Assembly: GCA_045599325.1 (NCBI GenBank)
Contig: JAZRVT010000015.1
Coordinates: 1-64,000 of the forward strand
DNA length: 64,000 nucleotides
Reading direction: 5' to 3'
Source of the DNA: Cacconaster sp045599325
Lineage (GTDB): Bacteria; Bacteroidota; Bacteroidia; Bacteroidales; UBA932
Shown: positions 48,599 through 57,480 of the stretch, piece after piece
Layout: each line of letters opens with the position of its first letter
Numbering within the stretch: position 1 is the first letter of the stretch
Notes under the pieces: model-generated
What the model was told of the DNA's origin: nothing
The model's database searches: none
What the model saw: only the letters and a program-made list of their open reading frames with translations
Translations under genes and position numbers: made by a program

Positions 48599-50623
48599 CT
48601 ATCCGTTGACTATATTGTAGAATTCCTCTTCTGAAATCACTTTTATGCCGAGCTTTTCGGCCTTCTTCATCTTTTCGGGACCGCTTTTCTCACCTGCGAG
48701 CAGATAAGTGGTGTTTCCGCTGACGGAACCTGAGTTCCTGCCGCCGTGGGCTTCGATCAGCGCCTTCATCGCTTCGCGCGAGATGGAGAAGTTGCCTGAA
48801 ATGACAATGGTGGCACCTGCAAGCCGGTCTGAAAGACGGGAGGCGGCACCTTCCGCAACTTTGAACTGCAGTCCGCAGCTGCGGAGCCGTTCCACGACAT
48901 CCCTGCCTCTCTCGGAGGTGAAGAAGCTGCGGATTGACTGCGCCACTGCCGCCCCGATGTCCTCGATCTGAAGCAGTTCCTCCTCCGAAGCCTCCATCAG
49001 CGCCTCGACCGAACTGAAGCGGCGCGCGAGAGTCTTGGCTGTCTGCTCTCCTATATGTCTGATGCCGATGGCGTAGAGCACTCTTTCGAAAGGCACGCTG
49101 CGGCTCTTTTCCAGAGATGCCAGGAAGTTCTCAGCGGATTTCTCCTGCCAGCCCTCCAGAGTCATCAGCTGCTCCTTTGTCAGACTGTAGAGGTCCGGGA
49201 TGTCGGAGACCAGCCCTTTGCTGACAAGCGCCTCGACCGTGGCGTCGCCTGCGAGGATGTCCATAGCCTTGCGGCTGCAGAAATGGATGAAGCGCCCCCT
49301 GATCTGCATCGGGCATCCGAACCGGTTAGGGCAGTAGTGCCTTGCCTCGTCAGCGTCCCTGACAAGCGGCGTCCCGCAGTCGGGACAGAATTCAGGGAAT
49401 GCGGGAACTGATGCACCATCGGGCCGTCTGGACTTCTCCACGCCAGTGATCTTCGGAATGATTTCACCGCCCTTCTCGACATAGACCCAGTCGCCGATGC
49501 GGATGTCCAGCAGGTCCATCTGGTCCTTGTTATGGAGCGACGCCCGCTTGACGACAGTGCCTGATAGCGGCACCGGGTCGAGGTTCGCCACCGGAGTCAG
49601 CGCCCCCGTGCGGCCGACCTGGTAGTCGATGCTGCGCAGCTGCGTGAGTGCCTGCTCCGGGCGGAATTTCCAGGCGGTGGCCCATCTCGGGGACTTCGCT
49701 GTCATCCCCAGCTGCCGCTGGAGGTCAAGTTCGTTGACCTTGACCACTATTCCGTCGGTTGCGAAAGGAAGCTCCTTCCTTGCCGTGTTCCAATACTCAA
49801 TGTAGCCTGTCACTTCGTCGGTGCCGGAGGCGATGCGGCTGTAGGAAGAGGTCGGAAGACCCCACGACGCTGCAGCGGCGATCGCTTCGGAGTGTGTCCT
49901 GAAAGGCAGGTTCTCGCCGAGCATATGATAGAGTACGCAGTCGAGGCCGCGCTCCTTCATCTCTTCAGGGTTCTGGAGCTTCAGACTGCCGGAAGCTGCG
50001 TTGCGCGGGTTTGCGAAAGGCTCGTCGCCGGCCTCCGCGCGGGCGGCGTTCAGGCGCTCGAAAGAGTCGAAAGGCATATAGATCTCGCCCCTTATCTCGA
50101 ATTCTTCCGGTATGTCGTCACCGTGGAGGGTGTGCGGGATGCTCTTGATGTGGACTACATTGCGCGACACGTCGTCGCCCTTGGTGCCGTCACCGCGGGT
50201 GAGTGCCCTGACCAGCTGTCCCTTCCTGTAAGTGAGGCATATTGCGGTGCCGTCGAATTTCAGCTCGCAGGAGAAGGTGCAGGCGCCGCCTGTCAGCCTG
50301 TATATCCTGTTGCTGAAGTCCTCCAGCTCCTCGAGGCTGTAGGTGTTGCCCAGAGAGAGCATCGGCCAGCGGTGGGCCACCTGGACGAAGTCGGATACCC
50401 CGCCTGAAGCAAGGTCGCTGCCCACGTGCTGCGTAGGGCTGTCGGCGGCCGCGAATTCAGGGAACATCCTCTCGAGCCCCTGGAGCTCGCCCATCAGCAG
50501 GTCGAATTCGAAGTCGCTGATGGAAGGGGAGTTCAGCACGTAATAGTTGCGGTTGTGCCTTTCGAGTTCCTGCCTGAGGAATCCGATTCTCTCCTTAGCC
50601 GCTGACTTTGAAATTTTTGCCAT
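48599..50623 (-). CDS. ligA: NAD-dependent DNA ligase LigA
   Basis: 674 residues from ATG 50623, which restores the normal LigA N-terminus (MAKISKSAAKERIGFLRQEL...NRNYYVL); a longer frame would cross the promoter. Domains: Ia, adenylation with ELKFDGTAICL (AMP-accepting Lys in KxDG), OB fold, four-Cys zinc finger (FCPDCGTPL...HYCPNRFGC), HhH repeats (ALVSKGLVSDIPDLYSL, IGIRHIGEQTAKTL), and a C-terminal BRCT domain (GATIVISGNFSISREAMKALIEAHGG). Family knowledge: seals nicks using NAD+. First gene of a chain running to 38860. Confidence 0.97.
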   Translation of the reverse strand: MAKISKSAAKERIGFLRQELERHNRNYYVLNSPSISDFEFDLLMGELQGLERMFPEFAAADSPTQHVGSDLASGGVSDFVQVAHRWPMLSLGNTYSLEELEDFSNRIYRLTGGACTFSCELKFDGTAICLTYRKGQLVRALTRGDGTKGDDVSRNVVHIKSIPHTLHGDDIPEEFEIRGEIYMPFDSFERLNAARAEAGDEPFANPRNAASGSLKLQNPEEMKERGLDCVLYHMLGENLPFRTHSEAIAAAASWGLPTSSYSRIASGTDEVTGYIEYWNTARKELPFATDGIVVKVNELDLQRQLGMTAKSPRWATAWKFRPEQALTQLRSIDYQVGRTGALTPVANLDPVPLSGTVVKRASLHNKDQMDLLDIRIGDWVYVEKGGEIIPKITGVEKSRRPDGASVPAFPEFCPDCGTPLVRDADEARHYCPNRFGCPMQIRGRFIHFCSRKAMDILAGDATVEALVSKGLVSDIPDLYSLTKEQLMTLEGWQEKSAENFLASLEKSRSVPFERVLYAIGIRHIGEQTAKTLARRFSSVEALMEASEEELLQIEDIGAAVAQSIRSFFTSERGRDVVERLRSCGLQFKVAEGAASRLSDRLAGATIVISGNFSISREAMKALIEAHGGRNSGSVSGNTTYLLAGEKSGPEKMKKAEKLGIKVISEEEFYNIVNG

Positions 50624-50632
50624 ATGAACCTG

Positions 50633-50640
50633 CAAAGTTA
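50633..50640 (-). promoter_or_regulatory. Bacteroidetes -7 box for ligA chain
   Basis: TAACTTTG on the minus strand, 9 nt before the ligA ATG, just after the end of tamL (stop at 50649). Confidence 0.6.
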
Positions 50641-50648
50641 ATAATTCT

Positions 50649-52853
50649 TTAGAACGGATATCCGATGCCGAAGTGAAGCGCATAGCCGTCCTTCGCAAGC
50701 CATCCGGAAGGACCGCGCCATTTCTGTACAAGAGGGTCGTATGCCTTGAAGCCCAGGTCGAGCCTGATGAGGATGAGGTCGAAGTCAAGCCTTGCCCCGA
50801 GTCCCCAGTCGAGGGCGGAGGTCCTGAACATATCCTTGACGGAGAAGACGCCTCTGATGTCGCGTTCCCCGGCCTCGGACGACTGCCCGCTTATGTTCCA
50901 GATGTTGCCGGCATCTGCAAAGAGGCATCCGTTGAGTTTCCAGACAATCGGGAACCTGAATTCGACATTGGCTTCGAGGTGCATGTCTCCTGACTGGTTG
51001 GCTATCGTGAAACTGCTGTCGCGCGGAGCCGACCCCGGACCCACTGACCTGGCGTGCCAGCCCCTCAGGCTGTTGGCGCCGCCAGCGTAGAAGAGCTGCT
51101 CGAAAGGCAGCGCCATCGAGTTGCCGTACGCATAGCCGAGGCCTGCAAGCGCCCTGGCGGCGAAACCGAACCGGTTGTCCTTGCCGAACCTGAGGGTGCG
51201 CACCGCCTGCAGCTCGCCCCTGGCATACTGTGAGTAAGGCAGCCCGAAGAGGGTCTTGCTGCCGTCCTCGCTCTCATTGTAGATGCCTGCACCGTTGAGT
51301 ATGCTCATCAGGTTGCCGGCAATATTGACCTGGAGGCGTGTGTAGAAATATGAGGTTTTGGGGTTGATTGACGAGTTGGTGGTGTAGTAGAAGGAGCCGT
51401 TGCCTCCGAAGTCGATATGGCTGTTGAAGGAGTTCTTCAGGTACGGGTCGGTGATGCCGGAGAAGAAGGTGGAGTCCACCCTGCTGCTCACATAGCTGAG
51501 GCTTGCCGGATTCCACTGCGCATAGAACCTCCTGCTGACATTCCAGCTGTAGCCGTATGAACCGTTGAAGATGGAACGGACATATTCGGCCCTGTTCTGG
51601 TAATTGTAGTTGACCTGTATGTCGGTGCGGGGAAGGTTGACGTTGTCGTGGAGCAGGAAGAATGACGGGGACCAGGGGATGCTCAGCCCGGAGGTCACGG
51701 AATATTCAGTGGCACGTGCCGGGTCGTGGAACTTGAACTGGAAGTTGCCGCGGAACCCTACCGAGAGCACCTCGCTTCCTCCGAAGATGTTCCTGTGGGT
51801 GTATGAGATTGCCGGAGCCACACCGAAGAAACCGGTGGAGTTGAATGAACCTTCGAGGTTGAGCTTGATTGCCTGGACTTTCGCCGGGGTGAGCAGGATG
51901 TGGCAGTCCACCTTGGAGGAGTCATCTTCCGACTGGCGCAGCATAACGTTGACAGAACTGAAGAGCGGGACACTCGTGAAGCGTTCGTAGGTGGTGTTGA
52001 TGTCCTTCTCGCGGTAAAGGTCGCCAGGCTTGAGCTTGTTGAGACTGTTGATGAATCCGGGGCGCACCTTCATTCCTCTCTGTGGGGTGACGGCGACAGT
52101 CCCAAGGGTGTATTTGACGTGGGGCCTGGCATTGGTCTCCGACTCGTTGCGGGTGTAGTCCCTGATCTTTACGAAGAGGTCGGCCTGGCCGGGGACGCGG
52201 GTGGTGTCTGCATAATAGAAGAAATAGTTCTTCGAGAATCCCCAGTAACCGTTGTCCCTGAACATCTGAGCCAGGCGTTCGCTTTCGGTCTCAAGCGACT
52301 CCTGGGAGAGCCAGTCACCCTTGAAGATAGTGAAATTCGCCGAGTCCGCCCTCATCAGGGCGGCCAGGTCCGGGTTCTCCACGAAGAAGTCTATGCTGTC
52401 CACAGGGTAGCGCTTGCCGAGAGTGACATCATATTCCACAGAGGTCTTGCGCTCCTCAGTAGTCGTCCTGGATTCGATCCTGTTGAAATACCATCCCTGA
52501 TACTCGAGGTGGCTCAGCATACTCTTGACGGATGCGTCGACGAGCGATGGGTCGTAGGCGACAGGCGCCTGGCCGAGCTTCTCGCAGAACCTGTCCCATC
52601 CGCTGGCAGTGCCGTTGCTCCAGTTGTAGACATAGAGGAACGGGTTCCAGTGGCCGATGAAGTAGTTGTTCGGCTTCTGCTTTATATAGGGCTCCAGGTT
52701 GGTGGGAGAGTATGTCCTGTCGTTTTCAATGGTGATCCTGTTGCTGTAGAGCAGGGTCTCGTCTTCCGCGAGGGTCGAGGTCGTGGAGCATCCCGCCGCC
52801 AGCAGCGCCAGCAGGAGCATCAGCACCGTCAGAAGAGGCCACCTGGCTGTCAT
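50649..52853 (-). CDS. tamL: TamL, Omp85-family outer-membrane lipoprotein
   Basis: 734 residues. Lipoprotein signal LLALLAAGC, Cys22. POTRA-like repeats (RITIENDRTYSPTNLEPYIKQKP, HLEYQGWYFNRIESRT, YPVDSIDFFVENPD, FRDNGYWGFSKNYFFY) are followed by a C-terminal Omp85 barrel from about residue 350 (GSFNSTGFFGVAPAISYTHRN) and ending in FGIGYPF. Family knowledge: TamL is the Bacteroidetes TamA-type lipoprotein that partners TamB. TamB is encoded about 27 kb away in this window. Begins a unit with a TrmH-type methylase gene, whose stop overlaps the tamL ATG (ATGA). Confidence 0.93.
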   Translation of the reverse strand: MTARWPLLTVLMLLLALLAAGCSTTSTLAEDETLLYSNRITIENDRTYSPTNLEPYIKQKPNNYFIGHWNPFLYVYNWSNGTASGWDRFCEKLGQAPVAYDPSLVDASVKSMLSHLEYQGWYFNRIESRTTTEERKTSVEYDVTLGKRYPVDSIDFFVENPDLAALMRADSANFTIFKGDWLSQESLETESERLAQMFRDNGYWGFSKNYFFYYADTTRVPGQADLFVKIRDYTRNESETNARPHVKYTLGTVAVTPQRGMKVRPGFINSLNKLKPGDLYREKDINTTYERFTSVPLFSSVNVMLRQSEDDSSKVDCHILLTPAKVQAIKLNLEGSFNSTGFFGVAPAISYTHRNIFGGSEVLSVGFRGNFQFKFHDPARATEYSVTSGLSIPWSPSFFLLHDNVNLPRTDIQVNYNYQNRAEYVRSIFNGSYGYSWNVSRRFYAQWNPASLSYVSSRVDSTFFSGITDPYLKNSFNSHIDFGGNGSFYYTTNSSINPKTSYFYTRLQVNIAGNLMSILNGAGIYNESEDGSKTLFGLPYSQYARGELQAVRTLRFGKDNRFGFAARALAGLGYAYGNSMALPFEQLFYAGGANSLRGWHARSVGPGSAPRDSSFTIANQSGDMHLEANVEFRFPIVWKLNGCLFADAGNIWNISGQSSEAGERDIRGVFSVKDMFRTSALDWGLGARLDFDLILIRLDLGFKAYDPLVQKWRGPSGWLAKDGYALHFGIGYPF

Positions 52854-53548
52854 AGTCCGCGCCTCCTTATCTCGCTGCAGGTGATTGCGGTGGCCACCGC
52901 TACATTCAGGGATTCGGAAGTCGGCCGTCCGCCGCAGAACGACGGTATTGTGACCCTGCTGGTCACAAGCGCCCCGACCTCTGGCGAGATGCCGTTGGAT
53001 TCCGAGCCCATCACGATTATCGCATCAGCCGGGAGCTCCGCGCTGTAAATGTCAGTGCCGTTGAGGAATGTCCCGATCACAGGCCTGCCGGAACTGCGGA
53101 TCTCGTCCGGAAGGCTGCAGTATCGCCAGCTGACGCGGAAGATGGCGCCCATCGTGGCCTGGACCACTTTCGGATTGTAGATGTCAACGGTGTCTTCCGA
53201 TGCGATGATGCTCCTGATGCCGAACCAGTCCGCGAGGCGGATGATGGTGCCGACGTTCCCCGGGTCGCGGAGCGAGTCGAGAGCAAGCACAGGACCTTCG
53301 CACAGGGCCTCTGCCTGCCTCTTCTGCCGGATGACGGCAAGCACAGGGGAGGGGGAGGAGAGACTGGAGATGCGGGACATCGCCTCTTCGCCGATCTCGG
53401 ATGTCCTGAACACCTTCACGACCTCGAAGCCGGAGGCAAGGGCCTCGGCGACAATTTTTTCGCCCTCGGCCACAAAAAGCCCTGACTCATCGCGGAACTT
53501 CTTCTGCGACAGTGACCTTATCTCCTTTATTTCGTTCTTTGAAATCAC
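52850..53548 (-). CDS. TrmH/SpoU-type RNA 2'-O-methyltransferase
   Basis: 232 residues from a GTG at 53548, immediately after the rfbB stop. SPOUT features: GPVLALDSLRDPGNVGTIIRLADWFGIRSIIAS (SpoU motif 1, with Asn and Arg), DAIIVMGSESNGISPEVGALV (motif 2), and RPTSESLNVAVATAIT (motif 3, the knot). An N-terminal FRDESGLFVAEGEKIVAEAL segment resembles the SpoU substrate-binding L30e-like domain. Family knowledge: methylates ribose 2'-OH of tRNA or 23S rRNA (RlmB/TrmH types). Which RNA is not resolvable. Starts 0 nt after rfbB. Confidence 0.9.
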   Translation of the reverse strand: MISKNEIKEIRSLSQKKFRDESGLFVAEGEKIVAEALASGFEVVKVFRTSEIGEEAMSRISSLSSPSPVLAVIRQKRQAEALCEGPVLALDSLRDPGNVGTIIRLADWFGIRSIIASEDTVDIYNPKVVQATMGAIFRVSWRYCSLPDEIRSSGRPVIGTFLNGTDIYSAELPADAIIVMGSESNGISPEVGALVTSRVTIPSFCGGRPTSESLNVAVATAITCSEIRRRGL

Positions 53549-54616
53549 CTATCTGTTGGAATACATCTCTTCGTAATACTTCTCGTACTCTCCGCTTGTG
53601 ATGTTGTCCATCCATTCCTGGTTGTCCAGATACCAGCGTACGGTCTTTTCGATACCCTCCTCGAACTGGAGTGAAGGCTCCCAGCCCAGCTCGTCCTTGA
53701 GCTTGCGGCTGTCGATGGCGTAGCGGAGGTCGTGTCCGGCGCGGTCTGTCACGAATGTGATGAGGTGGTCGCTGTATCCTTCAGGGTTGCCGAGGATCCT
53801 GTCCACTGTCTTGATGATCACCCTGATGAGGTCGATGTTCTTCCACTCGTTGAATCCGCCTATGTTGTAGGTTTCGGCGATTCTGCCCTCGTGGAAGATG
53901 AGGTCGATGGCGCGTGCGTGGTCTTCGACGAAGAGCCAGTCGCGCACATTCTCACCCTTGCCGTAGACAGGCAGCGGCTTGCTGTGGCGGATATTGTTGA
54001 TGAAGAGCGGGATGAGCTTCTCCGGGAACTGGTAAGGACCGTAGTTGTTGGAACAGTTCGTCACTATAGTCGGCATTCCGTAGGTGTCGTGGAAAGCGCG
54101 GACGAAATGGTCCGAGGCTGCCTTGGCTGCGCTGTACGGGCTGTGAGGCTGGTATTTTGTCTCCTCGGTGAAGAGTGTCCCGTCGAATTCGAGGGCGCCG
54201 TACACCTCGTCGGTGGAGATGTGGTAGAAGCGCTTGCCCTCCCATTTCTCCGGAAGTGACTCCCAATAGAGCTTTGCCGCCTGGAGCATGCTGAGGGTTC
54301 CCATCACATTGGTCCTTGCAAAGGTGAACGGGTCCTTGATGGAACGGTCGACGTGGCTCTCTGCAGCGAGGTGGATCACACCGTCGACCTTTTCCCTCTG
54401 CATAAGGGCATAGATAGTGTCGAAGTCACATATGTCCGCCTTCACGAAGGTGTAGTTAGGTCTGTCCTCTATGTCCTTGAGGTTCGCAAGATTGCCTGCA
54501 TAGGTGAGATTGTCCACATTAATGATGTGATAGTCAGGGTATTTGTTGACAAAGAGCCTGACCACGTGGGAGCCGATGAAGCCGGCTCCGCCGGTAATTA
54601 TGATATTGCGTTTCAT
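53549..54616 (-). CDS. rfbB: dTDP-glucose 4,6-dehydratase
   Basis: 355 residues. Short-chain dehydrogenase with TGGAGFIGSHVVRLFVNK (NAD Rossmann loop), HLAAESHVDRSI, YHISTDEVYG and PYSAAKAASDHFVRAF (Tyr-x3-Lys active site), and WLFVEDHARAI. Family knowledge: converts dTDP-glucose to dTDP-4-keto-6-deoxyglucose for rhamnose or related O-antigen sugars. No other rml/rfb genes are adjacent, so it is isolated from a dedicated sugar cluster here. Start ATG at 54616 follows a -7 box at 54643-54650. Confidence 0.95.
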   Translation of the reverse strand: MKRNIIITGGAGFIGSHVVRLFVNKYPDYHIINVDNLTYAGNLANLKDIEDRPNYTFVKADICDFDTIYALMQREKVDGVIHLAAESHVDRSIKDPFTFARTNVMGTLSMLQAAKLYWESLPEKWEGKRFYHISTDEVYGALEFDGTLFTEETKYQPHSPYSAAKAASDHFVRAFHDTYGMPTIVTNCSNNYGPYQFPEKLIPLFINNIRHSKPLPVYGKGENVRDWLFVEDHARAIDLIFHEGRIAETYNIGGFNEWKNIDLIRVIIKTVDRILGNPEGYSDHLITFVTDRAGHDLRYAIDSRKLKDELGWEPSLQFEEGIEKTVRWYLDNQEWMDNITSGEYEKYYEEMYSNR

Positions 54617-54642
54617 AGTATGACGGATTATGCTATAACTTA

Positions 54643-54650
54643 CAAATTTA
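54643..54650 (-). promoter_or_regulatory. Bacteroidetes -7 box for rfbB unit
   Basis: TAAATTTG on the minus strand, 26 nt before the rfbB ATG. Confidence 0.6.
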
Positions 54651-54706
54651 ACACTATTTTTTCATTGTTGGAAGCGGCCTCTGTTACAAAATTGGAATAA
54701 AAAGAG

Positions 54707-54714
54707 TACTTTTG
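54707..54714 (+). promoter_or_regulatory. Bacteroidetes -7 box for pfp
   Basis: TACTTTTG, 39 nt before the pfp ATG at 54754. Upstream AT-rich DNA is consistent with an active promoter. Confidence 0.65.
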
Positions 54715-54753
54715 CGAATGTAAAACCGGACAGAGACAATTATACCACATACA

Positions 54754-55986
54754 ATGAAAGATTCGATTATTATTTTGACAGGCGGCGGACCTGCTCCCGG
54801 AATGAACACAGTTGTAGGAACTATCACCAAGGCATTCATTGCCAAGGGTTACAGAGTGCTCGGCCTTCACGGCGGATATCAGGGTCTCTTCTCGCCTGAA
54901 GCAAGATATGAGGAACTCGACTTCGTCAAGGCCGACTCCATCTTCAACCGGGGCGGTTCATATCTGATGATGAGCCGTTACAAACCGACTGCCGAGGATT
55001 TCGAGAAGAACTTCAACCTCAAACTTTTCACAGAGAACAATATCAAGCTCCTCGTCACAGTGGGCGGCGATGACACGGCATCCACGGCAAACCGCGTGTC
55101 AAAGTTCCTCGAGGCGAAGAACTACCCGATCCACAATATCCACGTTCCGAAGACCATCGACAATGACCTTCCTCTTCCGATGAACACTCCGACTTACGGT
55201 TTCAACTCAGCGAAGGCCGAGGGAACCCGCATCGCGACCACCGTCTATGAGGATGCCCGCACCTCCGGCAACTGGTTCATCGTTTCAGCGATGGGACGCA
55301 GCGCAGGCCACCTTGCACTCGGCATCGGCGCATCCTGCCACTATCCGATGATCATCATCCCTGAGATGTTCAACAAGACAGAGATCAGCGTTGACAAGAT
55401 CATCAACCTCTCCATCTCCGCAATCGTCAAGCGCAAGCTTATGGGCATCATCTACGGCGGCATCGTCGTTTCAGAGGGTGTCTTCCATATGCTCAGCGAC
55501 GAGCAGCTCAAGGCAACAGGTGTCAAGTTCACCTACGACGAGCACGGCCACCCTGAACTCGGCAAGGTCTCCAAGGCACAGCTCTTCAACGACCTTCTCG
55601 AAATCAAGTTCAAGGAGCTCGGAATGAAGGTCAAGACCCGTCCTGTCGAGATCGGCTATGACATCCGCTGCCAGAGCCCTATCGCTTACGACCTCCTCTA
55701 CTGCAGCCAGCTCGGCTTCGGAGTCTACGAGCTCTTCGCAAAGGGCGAGACCGGATGTATGGTCTATGTGGACACTATGGGCACAATCAAGCCTCTCTAC
55801 CTCAGGGACCTCCAGGACCCTGAGACAGGCAAGATCCCACCGCGTCTCGTCGACATCGAAGGCGATATGGCACAGGGCATCTACAACCATATCGTCAACT
55901 ACATCACTCCTGACGACTACGATGCTGCGGCCAAGTATCTGCCGAATCCGGAAGATTACGATTTCCGCAAGATTCTCAATTGGTAG
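54754..55986 (+). CDS. pfp: PPi-type phosphofructokinase (pyrophosphate--fructose-6-phosphate phosphotransferase)
   Basis: 410 residues. ITGGGPAPGMN-like start (ILTGGGPAPGMNTVVG), GGDDTASTANR, VPKTIDNDLP and SAMGRSAGHLALG. Two residues distinguish PPi- from ATP-type enzymes: Asp in GGDD (ATP enzymes have GGDG) and Lys in PKTIDND (ATP type has PGTIDND); both are PPi-type here. Family knowledge: reversible phosphorylation of fructose-6-P using PPi, common in Bacteroidetes. Followed directly by a GH13 gene whose TTG start overlaps the stop by 7 nt. Good promoter upstream. Confidence 0.93.
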   Translation: MKDSIIILTGGGPAPGMNTVVGTITKAFIAKGYRVLGLHGGYQGLFSPEARYEELDFVKADSIFNRGGSYLMMSRYKPTAEDFEKNFNLKLFTENNIKLLVTVGGDDTASTANRVSKFLEAKNYPIHNIHVPKTIDNDLPLPMNTPTYGFNSAKAEGTRIATTVYEDARTSGNWFIVSAMGRSAGHLALGIGASCHYPMIIIPEMFNKTEISVDKIINLSISAIVKRKLMGIIYGGIVVSEGVFHMLSDEQLKATGVKFTYDEHGHPELGKVSKAQLFNDLLEIKFKELGMKVKTRPVEIGYDIRCQSPIAYDLLYCSQLGFGVYELFAKGETGCMVYVDTMGTIKPLYLRDLQDPETGKIPPRLVDIEGDMAQGIYNHIVNYITPDDYDAAAKYLPNPEDYDFRKILNW

Positions 55987-57467
55987 GGAAGACAGTCATA
56001 TACCAGCTTCTTGTAAGAGCCTTCGGCAGCCGAAAGTGCACGCCCGGAGGCTCTTTCGAGGTTAATGGGAGCGGCCGCTTCGCTGACATCGGCGATGTGG
56101 AGCTCAAGCGCCTGAAGAAGCTCTCTGTGGGGGCTGTCTGGTACACTGGCGTCATCTCCCACGCGACAAAGACCCATTTCGACGGTGTCCCTGACTGCGA
56201 CCCGTCGATTGTGAAGGGTGAGGCAGGCTCTCCGTATGCCATACGCGACTGGTTCGACGTGGACCCGGCTCTCGCCGAGGATCCGTTGCGGCGTATGGAG
56301 GAGTTCGAGGCCCTCGTCACCAGGACCCACAATGCCGGGATGAAGGTGCTGATAGACTTCGTTCCGAACCACGTGTACCGGGAGTACAGCGGCTTCTTCA
56401 ACGACAGCAATTACTATCTTCTGGACGACAGTCTGCATCTGCCTGCCTCGCTGGGCTCAGGTTATGTGGAGAATCCCGCACGTGCGACAGGGAACAATGT
56501 GTTCCACGCCTGGCCGTCCGAGAACGACTGGTACGAGACCGTCAAACTCAACTACGGCAGCCGGGGCACCTGGGACAAGATGCTTGAAGTGCTGCGTTTC
56601 TGGGTGGCGAAGGGGGTTGACGGATTCCGCTGTGATATGGTGGAATTTGTGCCGGCCGAGTTCTTCGCCTGGGCCATCGCCGAAGTCCGGCGTCAGGCAC
56701 CTTATACTATGTTTGTGGCCGAGGTCTACGACAAGTCGAACTACCGCCGCTATGCGGATGCGGGTTTCGACCTGCTTTACGACAAGTCCGGCTTCTACGA
56801 CACTCTGCGCGGCATAGTCGCAGGCAGCCTTCCTGCATCGGCCATCACCCGGCAGTGGCAGGAACTCGGCGATCTCCAGCCGAGGATGCTCAACTTCCTG
56901 GAGAACCACGACGAGCAGCGTGTTGCCTCCGGTTTCTTCGCCGGCAGCGGCAAGCGGGCCTTTGCCGCGCTTTCAGTCTCCCTGCTCTTCAATACCGCCC
57001 CGTTCCTTGTCTATTTCGGCCAGGAGTACGGAGAGAGAGGGATGGAGAGCGAAGGCTTCAGCGGTCCTGACGGCAGGACCTCCATTTTCGACTACTGCAC
57101 TGTCCCTTCTCTGGTGCGCGCCCTGAACGGAACTCTGACTGTGGACGAAACGGTGGTCTACAAGGAATACTGCAGGCTGATGAGGATTGCCACTGCGGAT
57201 GCTCTCTTCTCTGAAGGAGCGACTTACGACCTTATGTACGTCAATCCGCTTTCCGACCGCTTTGACCCTTCGAAGCAGTTCGCCTGGATGCGGTCCCACT
57301 CCGGCGCGGCCATGGTGGTGGTCGCCAATTTCTCTGACACGCCTGTTTCAGTCGAAGTATTCATCCCGCGGGCAGCTTTCGAATTCGCCGGCATAGATTC
57401 AGGCGACCGCACTGTCAAAGTGAAAATCGGCCCGAACGACTATGCCCGGACCGATGTTTCCCGATAA
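55980..57467 (+). CDS. Intracellular GH13 alpha-amylase-family glycosidase
   Basis: 495 residues if started at the TTG at 55980 (MVGKTVIYQLLVRAFG). GH13 motifs: VLIDFVPNHV (region I), DGFRCDMVEF (region II, nucleophile Asp), FVAEVYDKSNY (region III, acid/base Glu) and FLENHDEQRV (region IV, transition-state His-Asp). No signal peptide, so cytoplasmic. Family knowledge: acts on alpha-1,4/1,6 glucans such as glycogen or maltodextrins; the subfamily is unclear. Likely coexpressed with pfp, linking glucan breakdown to glycolysis (inference). Converges with the M28-like lipoprotein gene after a 13-nt gap. Confidence 0.88.
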   Translation: MVGKTVIYQLLVRAFGSRKCTPGGSFEVNGSGRFADIGDVELKRLKKLSVGAVWYTGVISHATKTHFDGVPDCDPSIVKGEAGSPYAIRDWFDVDPALAEDPLRRMEEFEALVTRTHNAGMKVLIDFVPNHVYREYSGFFNDSNYYLLDDSLHLPASLGSGYVENPARATGNNVFHAWPSENDWYETVKLNYGSRGTWDKMLEVLRFWVAKGVDGFRCDMVEFVPAEFFAWAIAEVRRQAPYTMFVAEVYDKSNYRRYADAGFDLLYDKSGFYDTLRGIVAGSLPASAITRQWQELGDLQPRMLNFLENHDEQRVASGFFAGSGKRAFAALSVSLLFNTAPFLVYFGQEYGERGMESEGFSGPDGRTSIFDYCTVPSLVRALNGTLTVDETVVYKEYCRLMRIATADALFSEGATYDLMYVNPLSDRFDPSKQFAWMRSHSGAAMVVVANFSDTPVSVEVFIPRAAFEFAGIDSGDRTVKVKIGPNDYARTDVSR

Positions 57468-57480
57468 ATAACTTTGAACG

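Noticed and set aside
50624..50788. N-terminal extension of ligA
   Set aside because: It would run into the 3' end of tamL, include the promoter and add unrelated sequence before the normal LigA N-terminus.
54661..54706. -33 TTG elements upstream of pfp and other -7 boxes
   Set aside because: TTG trinucleotides occur by chance, and none had a consistent spacing to the -7 boxes, so only the -7 elements are reported.
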